Positions 6,964 through 14,810 of a stretch of DNA of 64,000 nt are shown piece by piece. This DNA comes from NCEH01 sp043195095 (lineage in GTDB: Bacteria > Pseudomonadota > Alphaproteobacteria > Rhizobiales > Xanthobacteraceae), in NCBI RefSeq assembly GCF_043195095.1, contig NZ_JBAFWN010000001.1. One strand, 5' to 3'. The notes beneath the pieces are model-generated. The model ran no database searches, had not been told where the DNA came from, and saw nothing but the letters and a program-made list of their open reading frames with translations. Every line of letters starts with the position of its first letter. Position 1 is the first letter of the stretch. The position numbers and the translations under genes are program-made.

Positions 6964-8526
6964 ATGCACGCATTAGCAGAGCACGAAGGCGCGTCGGCCG
7001 GAAGCGTCGCGAATGTCAGCGAAGTCATGCAGGCGATTGCGGAGCACAAGGGCTGCGGCACGTCGGGCGGCAGCGGCAAGGCCAGCTGCGGCTCCGCCGC
7101 CGGCCAGGGCGACCTGCCGACGGAAATCTGGGAGAAGGTCAAGAACCATCCCTGCTACAGCGAGGAAGCCCACCACCATTACGCCCGCATGCACGTGGCC
7201 GTGGCGCCCGCATGCAACATCCAGTGCAATTACTGCAATCGCAAATACGACTGCGCCAATGAATCCCGTCCCGGCGTGGTGAGCGAGAAGCTGACCCCCG
7301 AACAGGCCGCCAAGAAGGTGCTCGCGGTCGCCTCCACCATCCCGCAGATGACGGTGCTCGGTATCGCCGGCCCCGGTGATCCGCTCGCCAATCCGGAGAA
7401 GACCTTCAAGACCTTCGAGCTGATCTCGAAGACCGCGCCCGATATCAAGCTCTGCCTCTCCACCAACGGGCTCACCCTGCCCGACCACGTGGACACCATC
7501 GCCGGCTTCAACGTCGATCACGTCACCATCACCATCAACATGGTGGACCCCGAGATCGGTGCGAAGATCTATCCCTGGGTGTTCTGGAAGCACAAGCGTT
7601 ATACCGGCGTGGAAGCTGCCAAGCTGCTCACCGACCGCCAGTTGCTGGGCCTGGAAATGCTGACCGAGCGCGGCATCCTGTGCAAGGTCAACTCGGTGAT
7701 GATCCCGGGCATCAACGATAAGCACCTGGTCGAGGTAAACAAGGCCGTGAAGTCGCGCGGCGCCTTCCTGCACAACATCATGCCGCTGATCTCGGCGCCC
7801 GAGCACGGCACCGTGTTCGGCCTCACCGGCCAGCGCGGCCCCACGGCTCAAGAGCTGAAGGCCCTGCAGGACAGCTGCGAGGGCGAGATGAATATGATGC
7901 GCCATTGCCGCCAGTGCCGCGCCGATGCTGTGGGCCTGCTGGGCGAGGACCGCAGCGCCGAGTTCACCACCGACAAGATCATGGCCATGGAGGTCAATTA
8001 CGACCTGGACAGCCGCAAGGCCTATCAGGCCATGGTGGAGGAAGAGCGCGTCGCCAAGGTGGCTGCCAAGCAGGAAGAGCTGACGACGCTCGCCGGCGAG
8101 CAGAGCGACATCAAGCTGCTGGTGGCGGTCGCGACCAAGGGCTCGGGACTCATCAATGAACATTTCGGCCATGCGAAGGAGTTCCAGGTTTATGAACTCT
8201 CCACCGCCGGCGCGAAGTTCGTCGGTCACCGCCGCGTCGACCTCTATTGCCAGGGCGGCTATGGCGACGAGGACAGCCTGGAAACCGTGATCCGCGCCAT
8301 CAACGACTGCCATGCGGTGTTCGTGGCCAAGATCGGCGGCTGCCCCAAGGGTGATCTGCAAAAGGCCGGGATCGACCCCGTGGACCAGTATGCCCACGAA
8401 TTCATCGAGAAGTCGGCCATCGCCTGGTTCAAGGCGTATCTCGACAAGGTGAACAGCGGCGAGATCGAGCATATCGAGCGTGGAGACGCCGAGATCCGCC
8501 AGGGCGCGCTGATCACCGCCGCCTGA
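6964..8526 (+). CDS. nifB: FeMo-cofactor biosynthesis protein NifB
   Basis: NifB is the radical SAM enzyme that fuses two [4Fe-4S] clusters with a carbide into NifB-co, the core of FeMo-co. The protein has 520 residues. The SAM-cluster motif C84-NIQ-C88-NY-C91 is followed by the radical SAM barrel. A C-terminal NifX-like domain begins near residue 390 (IKLLVAVATKG) and should bind the product. The ATG at 6964 is preceded by GGGGAACGG; the upstream Met at 6934 would shorten the leader to 20 bases. It is the first gene of the long NifA-controlled operon ending near 13479. Confidence 0.98.
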   Translation: MHALAEHEGASAGSVANVSEVMQAIAEHKGCGTSGGSGKASCGSAAGQGDLPTEIWEKVKNHPCYSEEAHHHYARMHVAVAPACNIQCNYCNRKYDCANESRPGVVSEKLTPEQAAKKVLAVASTIPQMTVLGIAGPGDPLANPEKTFKTFELISKTAPDIKLCLSTNGLTLPDHVDTIAGFNVDHVTITINMVDPEIGAKIYPWVFWKHKRYTGVEAAKLLTDRQLLGLEMLTERGILCKVNSVMIPGINDKHLVEVNKAVKSRGAFLHNIMPLISAPEHGTVFGLTGQRGPTAQELKALQDSCEGEMNMMRHCRQCRADAVGLLGEDRSAEFTTDKIMAMEVNYDLDSRKAYQAMVEEERVAKVAAKQEELTTLAGEQSDIKLLVAVATKGSGLINEHFGHAKEFQVYELSTAGAKFVGHRRVDLYCQGGYGDEDSLETVIRAINDCHAVFVAKIGGCPKGDLQKAGIDPVDQYAHEFIEKSAIAWFKAYLDKVNSGEIEHIERGDAEIRQGALITAA

Positions 8527-8560
8527 TCATTCGAATATCGACGAAGTCTAGGAGCAGACG

Positions 8561-8785
8561 ATGGCCCTGAAGATCATTGCCTCGCAGTGTACGAGTTGCT
8601 CAGCCTGCGAGCCGGAATGCCCCAACGTGGCGATCCGGGAAAAGAACGGCACCTTCGTTATTGATCCCAAGAAGTGCACCGAATGCATCGGGCACTTCGA
8701 TTCACCGCAATGCACCGCGGTTTGCCCGGTCGACGACACCTGCGTCATCGACACCTCCTATCCCCGCTACCAAGCTCCGGCGTGA
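8561..8785 (+). CDS. fdxN: 2x[4Fe-4S] ferredoxin FdxN
   Basis: The 74-residue ferredoxin has two cluster motifs, CTSCSACEPECP and a second CxxC with an insert before CTAVCP, typical of nif-linked FdxN/Alvin-type ferredoxins with a loop in the second motif. It follows nifB by 34 bases, the order known from rhizobia and Rhodobacter. FdxN-type proteins supply low-potential electrons to nitrogenase or to NifB. Confidence 0.95.
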   Translation: MALKIIASQCTSCSACEPECPNVAIREKNGTFVIDPKKCTECIGHFDSPQCTAVCPVDDTCVIDTSYPRYQAPA

Positions 8786-8795
8786 GGCGCCCGTC

Positions 8796-9107
8796 ATGAA
8801 CTTCACCATTACACCGGCAGCCGAAAAGTTCGTCCGCCTCATGCTGCGTGCCGACGGGGGCGCCACCAGCGGGTTCCGGCTGGCGGTGACGCCCGGCGGG
8901 TGCTCGGGCCTCTCCGCCGACATCGCGGTCCTGCCCGCCCCTTCGGCGGGGGATGCGATCGTCGAACGCAACGGCGTGCGCTTCTTCCTGCCCGCCGAGA
9001 GCCGACTCCTCCTGAACGGCGTCACCATCGATTTCGCGGACACGCCCGCCCAGACCGGGCTTGTGTTTCGCGATCCCAAGGCCCGTTCGTGCAGTTCGCA
9101 CGGTTGA
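8796..9107 (+). CDS. HesB/IscA-like protein with incomplete Cys set
   Basis: The 103-residue protein has the HesB/IscA fold and the first conserved cysteine in the TPGGCSGL motif. The C-terminal CxC pair of A-type carriers is reduced to one Cys followed by SSH, so one usual ligand is missing and the final His may substitute. It starts 10 bases after fdxN in the nifB operon. It is a diverged paralog of the iscN product at 3682 and may be specialised for NifB or FdxN maturation. Confidence 0.85.
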   Translation: MNFTITPAAEKFVRLMLRADGGATSGFRLAVTPGGCSGLSADIAVLPAPSAGDAIVERNGVRFFLPAESRLLLNGVTIDFADTPAQTGLVFRDPKARSCSSHG

Positions 9108-9138
9108 GCCTAAGCCGCGCGAGGTCGGGGCCCCAGCC

Positions 9139-9678
9139 ATGACGCAGACCACACGTTTGGACATGGCAGGCCCCGGCCTCGACGATGGTGTGTTGGCGGC
9201 AGCCCTCCTCGGCGGAGGATTGCCGCCCGCAGCCGAGGCGCATCTCGCTCAGGCGGGCCGTTCCTATCATCTGGACGAGGTCGCGGAGCGCCATCTGCGC
9301 GAAGCCGAGGCGCTCGCCCCAGGGCACGCGGCCGTGCTGATCGGCCTCTATCGGTTTTATTTTTACAAGGGGCGACTTGCGGAGGCGCTCGAGGTGGCGA
9401 AGCAATGCCTGGAAAAGGCGGCCCGCGAGAACAATCTCGCCCCGCGCTGGCAGGACGTGAGCCCGGGCGATGCCGAGTTCGGTCGCTACGACGCCATGCT
9501 GCCCCGCTTTTATCTGTTCACTCTCAAGGGCTACGCCTACCTCCAGATGCGCCTGGGTGCGCTGGAAGAGGGACGCGCCGCCGTCACCAAGCTGATCCAG
9601 CTCGACCCCAGCGACAAGATCGGCGCGAAGGTATTGCTCGACGTTCTCGAACGCATTGGGCAAGACGATGATGGATGA
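9139..9678 (+). CDS. TPR-like nif-associated protein
   Basis: The 179-residue helical protein contains TPR-like helical hairpins: a repeat around residues 50-95 (AEALAPGHAAVLIGLYRFYFYKG region) and another near 135-165. It should be a protein-interaction adaptor. The start at 9139 was chosen because the longer frame overlaps the hesB end by 47 bases. It overlaps the LRV gene. A paralog with the same layout is at 21352-21846, also next to NifA-type control sequences. Confidence 0.8.
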   Translation: MTQTTRLDMAGPGLDDGVLAAALLGGGLPPAAEAHLAQAGRSYHLDEVAERHLREAEALAPGHAAVLIGLYRFYFYKGRLAEALEVAKQCLEKAARENNLAPRWQDVSPGDAEFGRYDAMLPRFYLFTLKGYAYLQMRLGALEEGRAAVTKLIQLDPSDKIGAKVLLDVLERIGQDDDG

Positions 9679-10441
9679 AATCGACGAAGCCCGCGATTGG
9701 CAGGGCAACGAAATCAATTGCGCTGTCTGCGCGCACCAGGATCTGCTCGCCGAGGGCCTCTGCCGGCTGAAGCATGCCTGCGTGCACGACCGATATGCCC
9801 GGCGCATCGACCGTTTCTTCAACTGGAATCCGGGCCTCTCAAACAGCTATATCGCCCATCCCCATTTCGAAGTGCGGGCGATCTCGGCGAAGCACGCGAG
9901 CCCCTTCGTGCTCCAGCCCCTGCTGGACGACCCGGAAGAAACCGTACGCTGGAACGCCGCCCGGCGGCTGCCGAAGCGGTTGATCCTGCGGCTGCGGCAC
10001 GACCCGCATCGCGAGGTGCGCATCCGCATCGTGTCGCTGCTCGATGATCCCGAGTTAATCCCCATGATGGCGGATCCGGATTATTACGTGCGCCTGGTCA
10101 TCGCCCGGCGCGTCGCGGCGCCGCTGCTGGCGCGCATGATCGAAGATCCGGAGGTCGAGGTCCGCCGGATCGTGGCGCAGCGCCTGCCCCGCGACTGGCT
10201 GCTTCAGATGGTGGACGATGCCGACGCGGCGGTGCGACTGGAGATCGCCCAGCGCCTGTCGCCCGATCTGCTGGCCCGCCTGCGGCACGATCCGGACTGG
10301 CGCGTGCGCTACGAGGTGGCGCGCCAGATCGCAGTGGAAGACATCGCCGAGCTTGCCGACGACGCGGACGCGTTCGTCCAGGATATGGCGCGCTCGCGCA
10401 GATTGAACAGCCAGGGTCGATCAATGGAGCATCCGCGATGA
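9668..10441 (+). CDS. Fe-S leucine-rich-repeat-variant (LRV) protein
   Basis: The 257-residue protein starts with a small Cys-rich module (NCAVC followed by two further cysteines within about 20 residues) that matches the [4Fe-4S] domain of the Azotobacter LRV protein. Nearly identical helical repeats of about 24 residues follow (DDPEETVRW, HDPHREVRI, DDPELIPMM, EDPEVEVRR and so on). The repeats form a superhelix likely to bind a partner protein. The start overlaps the TPR gene end by 11 bases, and the stop overlaps nifZ by 4. The function in nitrogen fixation is unknown. Confidence 0.88.
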   Translation: MMDEIDEARDWQGNEINCAVCAHQDLLAEGLCRLKHACVHDRYARRIDRFFNWNPGLSNSYIAHPHFEVRAISAKHASPFVLQPLLDDPEETVRWNAARRLPKRLILRLRHDPHREVRIRIVSLLDDPELIPMMADPDYYVRLVIARRVAAPLLARMIEDPEVEVRRIVAQRLPRDWLLQMVDDADAAVRLEIAQRLSPDLLARLRHDPDWRVRYEVARQIAVEDIAELADDADAFVQDMARSRRLNSQGRSMEHPR

Positions 10442-10758
10442 GCAATATTGTTCGCGATAGCGACGTCGTCGAAATCACCGCCCCTCCCTATTTTTCCTTC
10501 GGCGAAAAGGTGAAGGCGAAGCGGACCATTCGCAACGACGGCACTTATGCCGGAAAGGAGATCGGCGACATCCTCGCGAAGAAGGGCGAGGAGGGATACG
10601 TCGTCAGCATCGGCACCTTCCTTCAGCAATTCTATATCTACGGCGTCGAATTCATGGAAAGCGGCAATCGCGTTGGCATGAAGAAGAAGGAACTTGAGCC
10701 GGTTCTTTCCCGCGACGACATGGCGGACATTCCCCTGCCCGGAGGAACCATAGCGTGA
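10438..10758 (+). CDS. nifZ: NifZ
   Basis: The 106-residue protein matches NifZ: a FSFGEKVKAKRTIRNDGTY start, a GEEGYV core and FYIYGVEF. NifZ acts as a chaperone in P-cluster maturation of the MoFe protein. The ATG overlaps the LRV stop (ATGA), so it is translationally coupled. A second, shorter NifZ-like gene follows at once. Confidence 0.95.
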   Translation: MSNIVRDSDVVEITAPPYFSFGEKVKAKRTIRNDGTYAGKEIGDILAKKGEEGYVVSIGTFLQQFYIYGVEFMESGNRVGMKKKELEPVLSRDDMADIPLPGGTIA

Positions 10759-10994
10759 TCGAGCCCAGGCTTCCGAAATACCAATGGGGACAGCGCGTGA
10801 AGGCGACGATCGACCTTCACAACGACGGCTCTTTTCCCGCCGCCCCTCTGGAGGCGCTGCTGGTGGCCACCGGCGCGACCGGCGAAATTGTCCAGGTTGG
10901 CACCCACACCGAGGCCAACATGCCGATCTATCTCGTCGAATTCGGCGAGCACCTCGTGATCGGCTGCTTCGAAGAAGAAATCGTTCCGCTCTAG
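10755..10994 (+). CDS. Second, short NifZ-like protein
   Basis: The 79-residue product repeats the NifZ core (WGQRVKATIDLHNDGSF, then GATGEIVQVG, then IYLVEFGEH) but lacks the N- and C-terminal extensions. It starts with GTG at 10755, overlapping the nifZ stop by 4 bases. It looks like a tandem duplication that has diverged, and may form a heteromer with NifZ. Confidence 0.85.
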   Translation: MIEPRLPKYQWGQRVKATIDLHNDGSFPAAPLEALLVATGATGEIVQVGTHTEANMPIYLVEFGEHLVIGCFEEEIVPL

Positions 10995-11009
10995 AGCACG
11001 AGCTGAGCC

Positions 11010-11369
11010 ATGAATTCGGCAACGCTAAAATCTCATGCGGCGCCCGTATCGGCACATCCGAACGAGCTGGATCGCCGCCGCATCGCGCGCGGAATCAAGG
11101 CGCGGCGGCGTTATCGCTATGTGGAGCCGAGCGTCGTCGACGTGGACGGCGGCTATCGCATCGCGAGTCCCTGCTGCTCGCGGAATATCGACGCCGAGGG
11201 CGGCATCATCGACGTGGCCCTGCTCCTGTTCGAGCCGGAGCACCGCACTTGGCGCCTGTTCTGGAAGAACCACAAGACCGGAACGTGGGAGCTTCACAGC
11301 GTTCACATCCGCCTCAGCTCGATCCTCGACCAGCTGAACATGGATGACGAACGCACCTTCTGGCAATGA
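11010..11369 (+). CDS. Conserved nif-linked protein, possibly DUF3024
   Basis: The 119-residue protein has a basic N-terminal third (RRRIARGIKARRRYRY) and a C-terminal half rich in aromatic residues (WRLFWKNHKTGTWELH), with CC at about residues 54-55. The layout resembles DUF3024 proteins found in nif clusters, but I assign this from memory of the pattern. It follows the NifZ-like gene by 15 bases in the nifB operon. The function is unknown. Confidence 0.75.
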   Translation: MNSATLKSHAAPVSAHPNELDRRRIARGIKARRRYRYVEPSVVDVDGGYRIASPCCSRNIDAEGGIIDVALLLFEPEHRTWRLFWKNHKTGTWELHSVHIRLSSILDQLNMDDERTFWQ

Positions 11370-11385
11370 TCTTGCATAGATAAAA

Positions 11386-11685
11386 TTGTCAGATCTCCAA
11401 CACAGGATCCTGGACATGGCCTTGAAAGCGGACGACTTGACGCAGATCGACCAGATACTTTCAGCCGTGGATGCGGATGCGGGCGTGTTCCCCGATTTAC
11501 GCAAGCGGTTTCCACATTTATCCTGGACAAGGTGCGATGCGTCGGATGTCACCGAAACCCCGTTCAGGATCTATCCGAAATTCGAGGTCCACCTTCTCGA
11601 TGCCGCCGATCATTGCGTCCTGATCACGGCGGACCCGGAGCGCGCCACCGGCATCGTGCTTGCAGTCCGGAAGGCGATGCCATGA
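11386..11685 (+). CDS. Small unknown nif-operon protein
   Basis: This is a 99-residue protein if it starts at TTG 11386; an ATG at 11416 (89 residues) has a better upstream AGGA and is a real alternative. It is acidic at the N-terminus and has two cysteines with no clear metal motif. The stop overlaps the next start (ATGA at 11682). It resembles small uncharacterised proteins seen in other nif clusters, possibly the DUF6129 group; that link is uncertain. Confidence 0.65.
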   Translation: MSDLQHRILDMALKADDLTQIDQILSAVDADAGVFPDLRKRFPHLSWTRCDASDVTETPFRIYPKFEVHLLDAADHCVLITADPERATGIVLAVRKAMP

Positions 11686-12884
11686 TCGAGGCTGCCGTTT
11701 CCCAGGAATTCAATGATGTCGCCTCCTCCGCCGAAGATGAGGTGGAGCTGATCCCGCTTTCCGATCCGGACATTACGCTGGCCGAAATCGAAGCCGTGGA
11801 CGCCGCGATGCGGGCGCCGCGCCTGTCTGCGGGTCCGGGCGTGACCGCCTTCGAGGATGCGTTTGCCGCATATCTCGGCCGCAAATATGCGATCGCGGTT
11901 CCGAGCGGCACGATCGGCCTGCTCCTTGCGCTGAAGGCCGCGGGCATTGGGCCGGGCGCCGAGGTGATCGCCTCCTCCTATTCCTTCCGCGAGACCGCCC
12001 ACGCGATCAGCCTCACCGGCGCGCGCCCGGTGTTCGCGGATATCGACTATTGGGCCGGGACGCTTGCGCCGGAAAAGGCCGAAGCGAAGATCACGCCGCA
12101 TACGCGCGCCATCATCGCCGCCAATACCAATGGCCACCCCGCCGCATGGGAAGGTCTGCGCGCACTCGCGCAGCGCCATGGCCTCGCCCTATTGGAAGAT
12201 TCCACCGAAGCCATCGGCTCGCGCTACCAAGGCAAGCTGGTAGGCACCTTTGGCGACATGTCGGTGTTTGATTTCTCCCAGCCCTCCGCACTCACCTGCG
12301 GCGAAGGCGGGATGCTGGTGACCGACGACATCGACCTTGCGGTCACCGTGCGCAGGCACCGCGCGCATGGGTTGGAAGAGCGCGGTTCCGTGGTGGTGGG
12401 CGGCTCTGCCCCCTATCAGGCAAACATGAGCGATATCTCCGCCGCGCTGGGCTTGGCCCAGTTGAAGCGCATCGACGATATCCTGGAGCGGCGACGGCTC
12501 ATCGAGCATTTGTACTACAAGCATGTCGCATCATTCGAAGGCATCAAGGATCCCTATGTGGGGCCGGATGTCACAGAGGTGAACTGGTTCCTCTATCTCG
12601 TCCACCTCGGGAACCGCTTCTCTCGCTCCAGCCGCGACGCCATCGTCGAAGACTTGCGGGTGGAGGATGTGGAGGCGGCCGGGTACTGCAATCCTCTCCA
12701 CCTCCAGCGCCACTATCTCGACATGGGATATCGCCGCGGCGACCTGCTGGTCACTGAGAAGCTCGCCGACCGGGCCGTGGCCCTGCCGTTCCACACTCAC
12801 CTCACCGAAGATCAGATCGAATTCATCGTCGCCACGATGAAGGATGCATCCATAAACGTGGGCGCCGGGGCGGCGATTTACTGA
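11682..12884 (+). CDS. DegT/DnrJ-fold protein lacking PLP lysine
   Basis: The 400-residue protein has the full DegT/DnrJ/EryC1/StrS sugar-aminotransferase fold, with the substrate loop GTIGLLLALKAAG and the PLP-ring aspartate in LLEDSTEA. At the Schiff-base lysine position, where relatives read SFHAxKNxTxGEGG, this one reads DFSQPSALTCGEGG, giving Ser at residue 202 (codon TCC at 12285). It is therefore unlikely to be an ordinary aminotransferase. It could be a PLP-binding dehydratase-like enzyme, as in ColD where His replaces Lys, or a non-catalytic binding protein. It overlaps the preceding small gene by 4 bases in the nifB operon. Confidence 0.85.
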   Translation: MIEAAVSQEFNDVASSAEDEVELIPLSDPDITLAEIEAVDAAMRAPRLSAGPGVTAFEDAFAAYLGRKYAIAVPSGTIGLLLALKAAGIGPGAEVIASSYSFRETAHAISLTGARPVFADIDYWAGTLAPEKAEAKITPHTRAIIAANTNGHPAAWEGLRALAQRHGLALLEDSTEAIGSRYQGKLVGTFGDMSVFDFSQPSALTCGEGGMLVTDDIDLAVTVRRHRAHGLEERGSVVVGGSAPYQANMSDISAALGLAQLKRIDDILERRRLIEHLYYKHVASFEGIKDPYVGPDVTEVNWFLYLVHLGNRFSRSSRDAIVEDLRVEDVEAAGYCNPLHLQRHYLDMGYRRGDLLVTEKLADRAVALPFHTHLTEDQIEFIVATMKDASINVGAGAAIY

Positions 12885-12940
12885 AGTTTGAGTTCAAGTC
12901 AAATCTTTTAACGTCCAAACATCAATCTCAGGAGAGAAAA

Positions 12941-13243
12941 ATGACCACGCTTACCGTTATGCCTTCCGGCAAGTCGTTCGATGTCGCGGAAGGCTCCAGC
13001 CTGCTGGCGGCGATGCTCGGCGCCGAGATCGGCATCCCGCACAAATGCGAAGGCAAGGCGAGCTGCGGCAGCTGCCATATCTTCGTGCTGGAAGGCCGCA
13101 AGGGTCTGTCCAAGATCGCCCGCGAGGAGAATGAGAAGCTCGATGCCATCGTCGGCGTCAGCTCCAAGTCGCGCCTTGCCTGCCAGGCGAAGGTGCTCGG
13201 CACCGAAAACATCAAGATCGAGCTGCTCGGCTTCGATTCCTGA
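12941..13243 (+). CDS. [2Fe-2S] ferredoxin, nif-linked
   Basis: The 100-residue plant/adrenodoxin-type ferredoxin has ligands C36-x5-C42-x2-C45-x35-C81 (CEGKASCGSC box). It has a strong ribosome site (AGGAG) 9 bases before the ATG. It lies 56 bases after the DegT-fold gene in the nifB operon and probably carries electrons for cofactor assembly or for nitrogenase itself. Confidence 0.92.
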   Translation: MTTLTVMPSGKSFDVAEGSSLLAAMLGAEIGIPHKCEGKASCGSCHIFVLEGRKGLSKIAREENEKLDAIVGVSSKSRLACQAKVLGTENIKIELLGFDS

Positions 13244-13260
13244 CCGGCCAGGAGGAAAAA

Positions 13261-13479
13261 ATGGAAATCGTGATGATCCATGCCCGCTTCGTGCCGAACG
13301 GCTCGGTGGTGGAGATCAGCGAGCGCCCGGCCGGCCTGACCCCGCAGGACTGGTTCAATCTGCTCAGCGACCGGGCGGGCGATGTCTACCAGGCCTTCTC
13401 GGGCGGCCGCGGCGTGTTCCGCATCGAGAAGACCAAGCTTGAGACCCTGAAAGCGGAAGCAACCTCAAGCGCGGCCTGA
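13261..13479 (+). CDS. Small unknown protein at end of nifB operon
   Basis: The 72-residue protein follows the ferredoxin by 17 bases, with AGGAGG just before its ATG. It has mixed alpha/beta character (an IHARFVPNG strand and a DWFNLLS helix) and no cysteine. It is the last gene before a strong hairpin. I do not recognise it; the tight linkage implies a role with the upstream ferredoxin. Confidence 0.75.
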   Translation: MEIVMIHARFVPNGSVVEISERPAGLTPQDWFNLLSDRAGDVYQAFSGGRGVFRIEKTKLETLKAEATSSAA

Positions 13480-13518
13480 CGGCAGGGATTTAGTCAGCCA
13501 GGCGGGCGACCAAGCGAT

Positions 13519-13548
13519 AAAGGCTGATCCCGAACGGGATCAGCCTTT
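13519..13548 (+). terminator. Terminator hairpin of nifB operon
   Basis: A 13- to 14-bp perfect stem (AAAGGCTGATCCC / GGGATCAGCCTTT) with a very short loop lies 40 bases after the last gene. The T-run is only three bases, but the stem begins with AAA and ends with TTT, so it can work in both directions. Confidence 0.8.
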
Positions 13549-13636
13549 GCACATACGCCGCCTGTTCGACGATGATTGCGTCCTGACGGCGCGGGACGGA
13601 CAGGCGCATCGCCCGCCCCCGCTACAGGTCAGCGGC

Positions 13637-13921
13637 TTATTTGAGAAACTGGCCCTGGAACAAGGCCAGTTTCTCCGCGGTATCGAGCCCGCTCTGCACC
13701 GGCCAGCGATGGTCGAAGAAGAAGGTCTTCACGTCGCGGGTCATGTCCTTGCCGTGGATGTACCAGCGCTCGACCCCATCCGGCCCGATAATCGCCGGGC
13801 CATCCGCGCGGTGCACCACGTCGCCGTCCAGCCAGAGCTTCGTATCGCCGTAGAGATAAATTCCGGCCTTGCGGGACATGTCGTCTTGATTACGCTCTTC
13901 CACGACAAACATCTGGCTCAT
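13637..13921 (-). CDS. Small protein with HRADGPA-type repeat
   Basis: The 94-residue protein contains the motif DVVHRADGPAII followed by GVERWYIHGKDM. This is the 'HRxDGPA ... W...G' element seen in MORN-like repeat proteins of unknown role. It is transcribed away from the nifB operon, downstream of the GST gene. It may have one repeat and a capping C-terminus. The start at 13921 gives MSQMFVVEE; a ribosome site GAGGGATC lies 3-10 bases upstream. Confidence 0.72.
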   Translation of the reverse strand: MSQMFVVEERNQDDMSRKAGIYLYGDTKLWLDGDVVHRADGPAIIGPDGVERWYIHGKDMTRDVKTFFFDHRWPVQSGLDTAEKLALFQGQFLK

Positions 13922-13996
13922 GATGATCCCTCAAAGCGTTGCGTTCGCCCTGCCCCTGCGATGCAAGATCCGTGCGCGCCTCATCCCGCGCGCATC

Positions 13997-14659
13997 TCAT
14001 GCCGCCCCAACGGTGGCGCCCTGCCCGAGCACCGCGGTGTTATATCCCTCCTCGCGCAGCACTCTCTGCACGGCCGGCCGCGCAAGCATCCGCCGGTAAT
14101 GGGCGAGGAGATTCTCCGGCAAAGCGATGCCGGTCTTCTCGGCCCAGAATTCCACATAGAACAGCACCGGATCGCCCGCCGAGAAGGCGCCCGCCAGATA
14201 AGGCCCTTGGCCGATCGCCGCGTCGAGCACCTCGAAGCCCTTGTGCACGATGTCCCGGCCCAGCTGGCGCACGCGCTCGTGCTCCGCGACATCCCGAGCG
14301 AAGGTGGAGGTTGCGAAGATGCGCGCGAACCCCTGGCCGTGGATCGTTCCCACCACATAGGCCATGGCTTCCACGAGCCGCGTCTGAAGCTCCACATCCT
14401 CCGGCCAGAGCCTTGCGCGCGGCCGGCTGCGCGCGAGCCAATAGGCGATGGCCTGGACCTCGGTGAGCGCCGAGCCGTCCGCGCGGACGAGGGTCGGAAT
14501 TGTCGATTTTGGGTTGATCGCGACATAGTCCGGCTTGAAATGATCGCCGGCGGGAAGGTTCACGACCGAGACCTCGAACACCTCCTCCAGTTCCTCCAGC
14601 AGGATGTGAATGCCCGTGGAGCAAGATCCCGGCGTCATATAGAACTTCATCAGGGCCAT
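13997..14659 (-). CDS. Glutathione S-transferase family protein
   Basis: The 220-residue protein has a thioredoxin-fold N-domain (residues 1-80) with the beta-class signature MTPGSCSTGIHILLEE and a cis-Pro loop (NPKSTIPTL), then an all-helical C-domain. The active-site Cys of beta-class GSTs is present near residue 13. It lies inside the nif island, divergent from the second Rieske set. Redox protection or Fe-S delivery is possible; the substrate is unknown. Confidence 0.88.
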   Translation of the reverse strand: MALMKFYMTPGSCSTGIHILLEELEEVFEVSVVNLPAGDHFKPDYVAINPKSTIPTLVRADGSALTEVQAIAYWLARSRPRARLWPEDVELQTRLVEAMAYVVGTIHGQGFARIFATSTFARDVAEHERVRQLGRDIVHKGFEVLDAAIGQGPYLAGAFSAGDPVLFYVEFWAEKTGIALPENLLAHYRRMLARPAVQRVLREEGYNTAVLGQGATVGAA

Positions 14660-14725
14660 GGGTCATCCTCGCCATGTCGGGAAGCTGGCAGGCGCACGCC
14701 TGCGGGCGTCTCACGGCATGCTTCA

Positions 14726-14741
14726 TGCAAATATCGGGGCA
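14726..14741 (-). promoter_or_regulatory. Weak sigma-54-like site upstream of GST
   Basis: On the minus strand the site reads TGCCCC-GATAT-TTGCA. The -12 box is perfect, but the -24 box has GC in place of the invariant GG, so it may not be functional. It lies 67 bases before the GST start. Confidence 0.25.
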
Positions 14742-14785
14742 TTCCCCCGTACAGGAGCCACTTGTGCGGGGTGTGTGACCGGGAG

Positions 14786-14801
14786 CGTCGCGTTTGCGAC
14801 A
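14786..14801. promoter_or_regulatory. Imperfect NifA site between GST and 14811 gene
   Basis: On the minus strand the site reads TGT-N10-ACG, one base off the NifA consensus. Its inner bases (CGCAAACGCG) closely resemble the perfect sites at 28859 and 21958. It is placed suitably for the GST promoter region. Confidence 0.4.
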
Positions 14802-14810
14802 GAAACCAGC

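Noticed and set aside
13962..13977. Possible sigma-54 site before the 13637-13921 gene
   Set aside because: The -12 box is good, but the -24 GG is not present, and the GST gene ends just upstream, so read-through is a simpler explanation.
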